Positions 61,626 through 62,009 of a stretch of 62,009 nt of DNA are shown here, piece after piece. The stretch comes from Nitrosospira sp. (GTDB lineage: Bacteria > Pseudomonadota > Gammaproteobacteria > Burkholderiales > Nitrosomonadaceae). The DNA lies in the NCBI GenBank assembly GCA_013450215.1, contig JACDSH010000013.1, forward strand, positions 1-62,009, written 5' to 3'. How positions within the stretch are numbered: the first letter of the stretch is position 1; each line of letters opens with the position of its first letter. The notes under the pieces were generated by a model, which saw nothing but the letters and a program-made list of their open reading frames with translations, was not told the origin of the DNA and made no database searches. The translations under genes and the position numbers were made by a program.

Positions 61626-61700
61626 TGGAGCCCATGGCCAGGATTGAACTGGCGACCTCTCCCTTACCAAGGGAGTGCTCTGCCACTGAGCTACATGGGC
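61626..61700 (-). tRNA. tRNA-Thr (GGT)
   Basis: 75 nt with encoded CCA. Acceptor GCCCATG/CATGGGC, anticodon stem CTCCC/GGGAG and loop TTGGTAA with anticodon GGT. Confidence 0.96.
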
Positions 61701-61755
61701 AAGCACTGTTACTGCTTGAAAACACCTTACAATATATCCTTTTTCAATCTTGTTC

Positions 61756-61829
61756 TGGAGCGGGTGAAGGGAATCGAACCCTCGTCGTAAGCTTGGAAGG
61801 CTTCTGCTCTACCATTGAGCTACACCCGC
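61756..61829 (-). tRNA. tRNA-Gly (TCC)
   Basis: 74 nt with encoded CCA. Acceptor GCGGGTG/CACCCGC, loop CTTCCAA with anticodon TCC. The last pair of the anticodon stem looks mismatched. Confidence 0.95.
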
Positions 61830-61942
61830 GACTAGCAGTCATTCGGATAGAAGCAACAAAACCAACTCATACAGAACCAGTTATCTCGCCCCAGTTCCTT
61901 CACAAACCTTTCAACGGCTCTGTATACAGCATCCATTCCCAA

Positions 61943-62009
<67 letters not shown>

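Overview
The window looks like the chromosome of a betaproteobacterium (inferred, genus not determined). The main evidence is the order of the large ribosomal and transcription cluster, read right to left on the minus strand: tRNA-Tyr, tRNA-Gly, tRNA-Thr, tuf, tRNA-Trp, secE, nusG, rplKAJL, rpoBC, then rpsL, rpsG, fusA, a second tuf, the S10, spc and alpha operons, ending at rplQ. The tesA/ybbAP and bamD/rluD/pgeF neighbourhoods also match Proteobacteria. No rRNA gene, insertion sequence, prophage or CRISPR array was seen.

Region 1 (1-4.9 kb) is accessory in character. It holds small hypothetical genes, one of them GC-rich and resembling the DUF768 family, and two diverged copies of a repeat that each begin with a strong G-quadruplex motif. 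A VOC/glyoxalase-fold protein follows. Next comes a BtuB-type TonB-dependent receptor, preceded by a cobalamin riboswitch that runs into an intrinsic terminator, so vitamin B12 uptake is probably switched by transcription termination.

Region 2 (4.9-20.3 kb) holds a secreted phytase-like/esterase-like protein, a DjlA-type J-domain co-chaperone, a small secreted protein, a RidA-like protein lacking the usual catalytic Arg, and a lone TIR-like protein. A four-gene MacAB-like export operon follows (adaptor, ATPase and two separate FtsX permeases). Then come dinB, ybbP and ybbA, divergent from tesA, a GlpF-type aquaporin, a UspA-family protein and a small membrane protein.

Region 3 (20.3-39.5 kb) is the alpha, spc, S10 and str ribosomal operons, nearly all translationally coupled. 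Good sigma70 promoters are visible before rplN and before rpsL. A terminator-like hairpin lies between the rpsL promoter and its start codon. Ribosomal protein S3 carries an unusual Ala/Lys/Pro-rich C-terminal extension of about 95 residues.

Region 4 (39.6-47.9 kb) separates rpoC from rpsL, which are commonly adjacent. It carries mcl-mtkA-mtkB (malyl-CoA lyase and malate thiokinase, the acetyl-CoA/glyoxylate-forming end of the serine cycle), rimO, a ZIP metal transporter, pgeF, rluD and the divergent bamD.

Region 5 (47.9-62 kb) is rpoC, rpoB, rplL, rplJ, rplA, rplK, nusG, secE, tRNA-Trp, the second tuf and three more tRNAs, the last cut by the window end. The two tuf genes appear identical over about 1,196 bp, are in direct orientation and bracket 24 kb.
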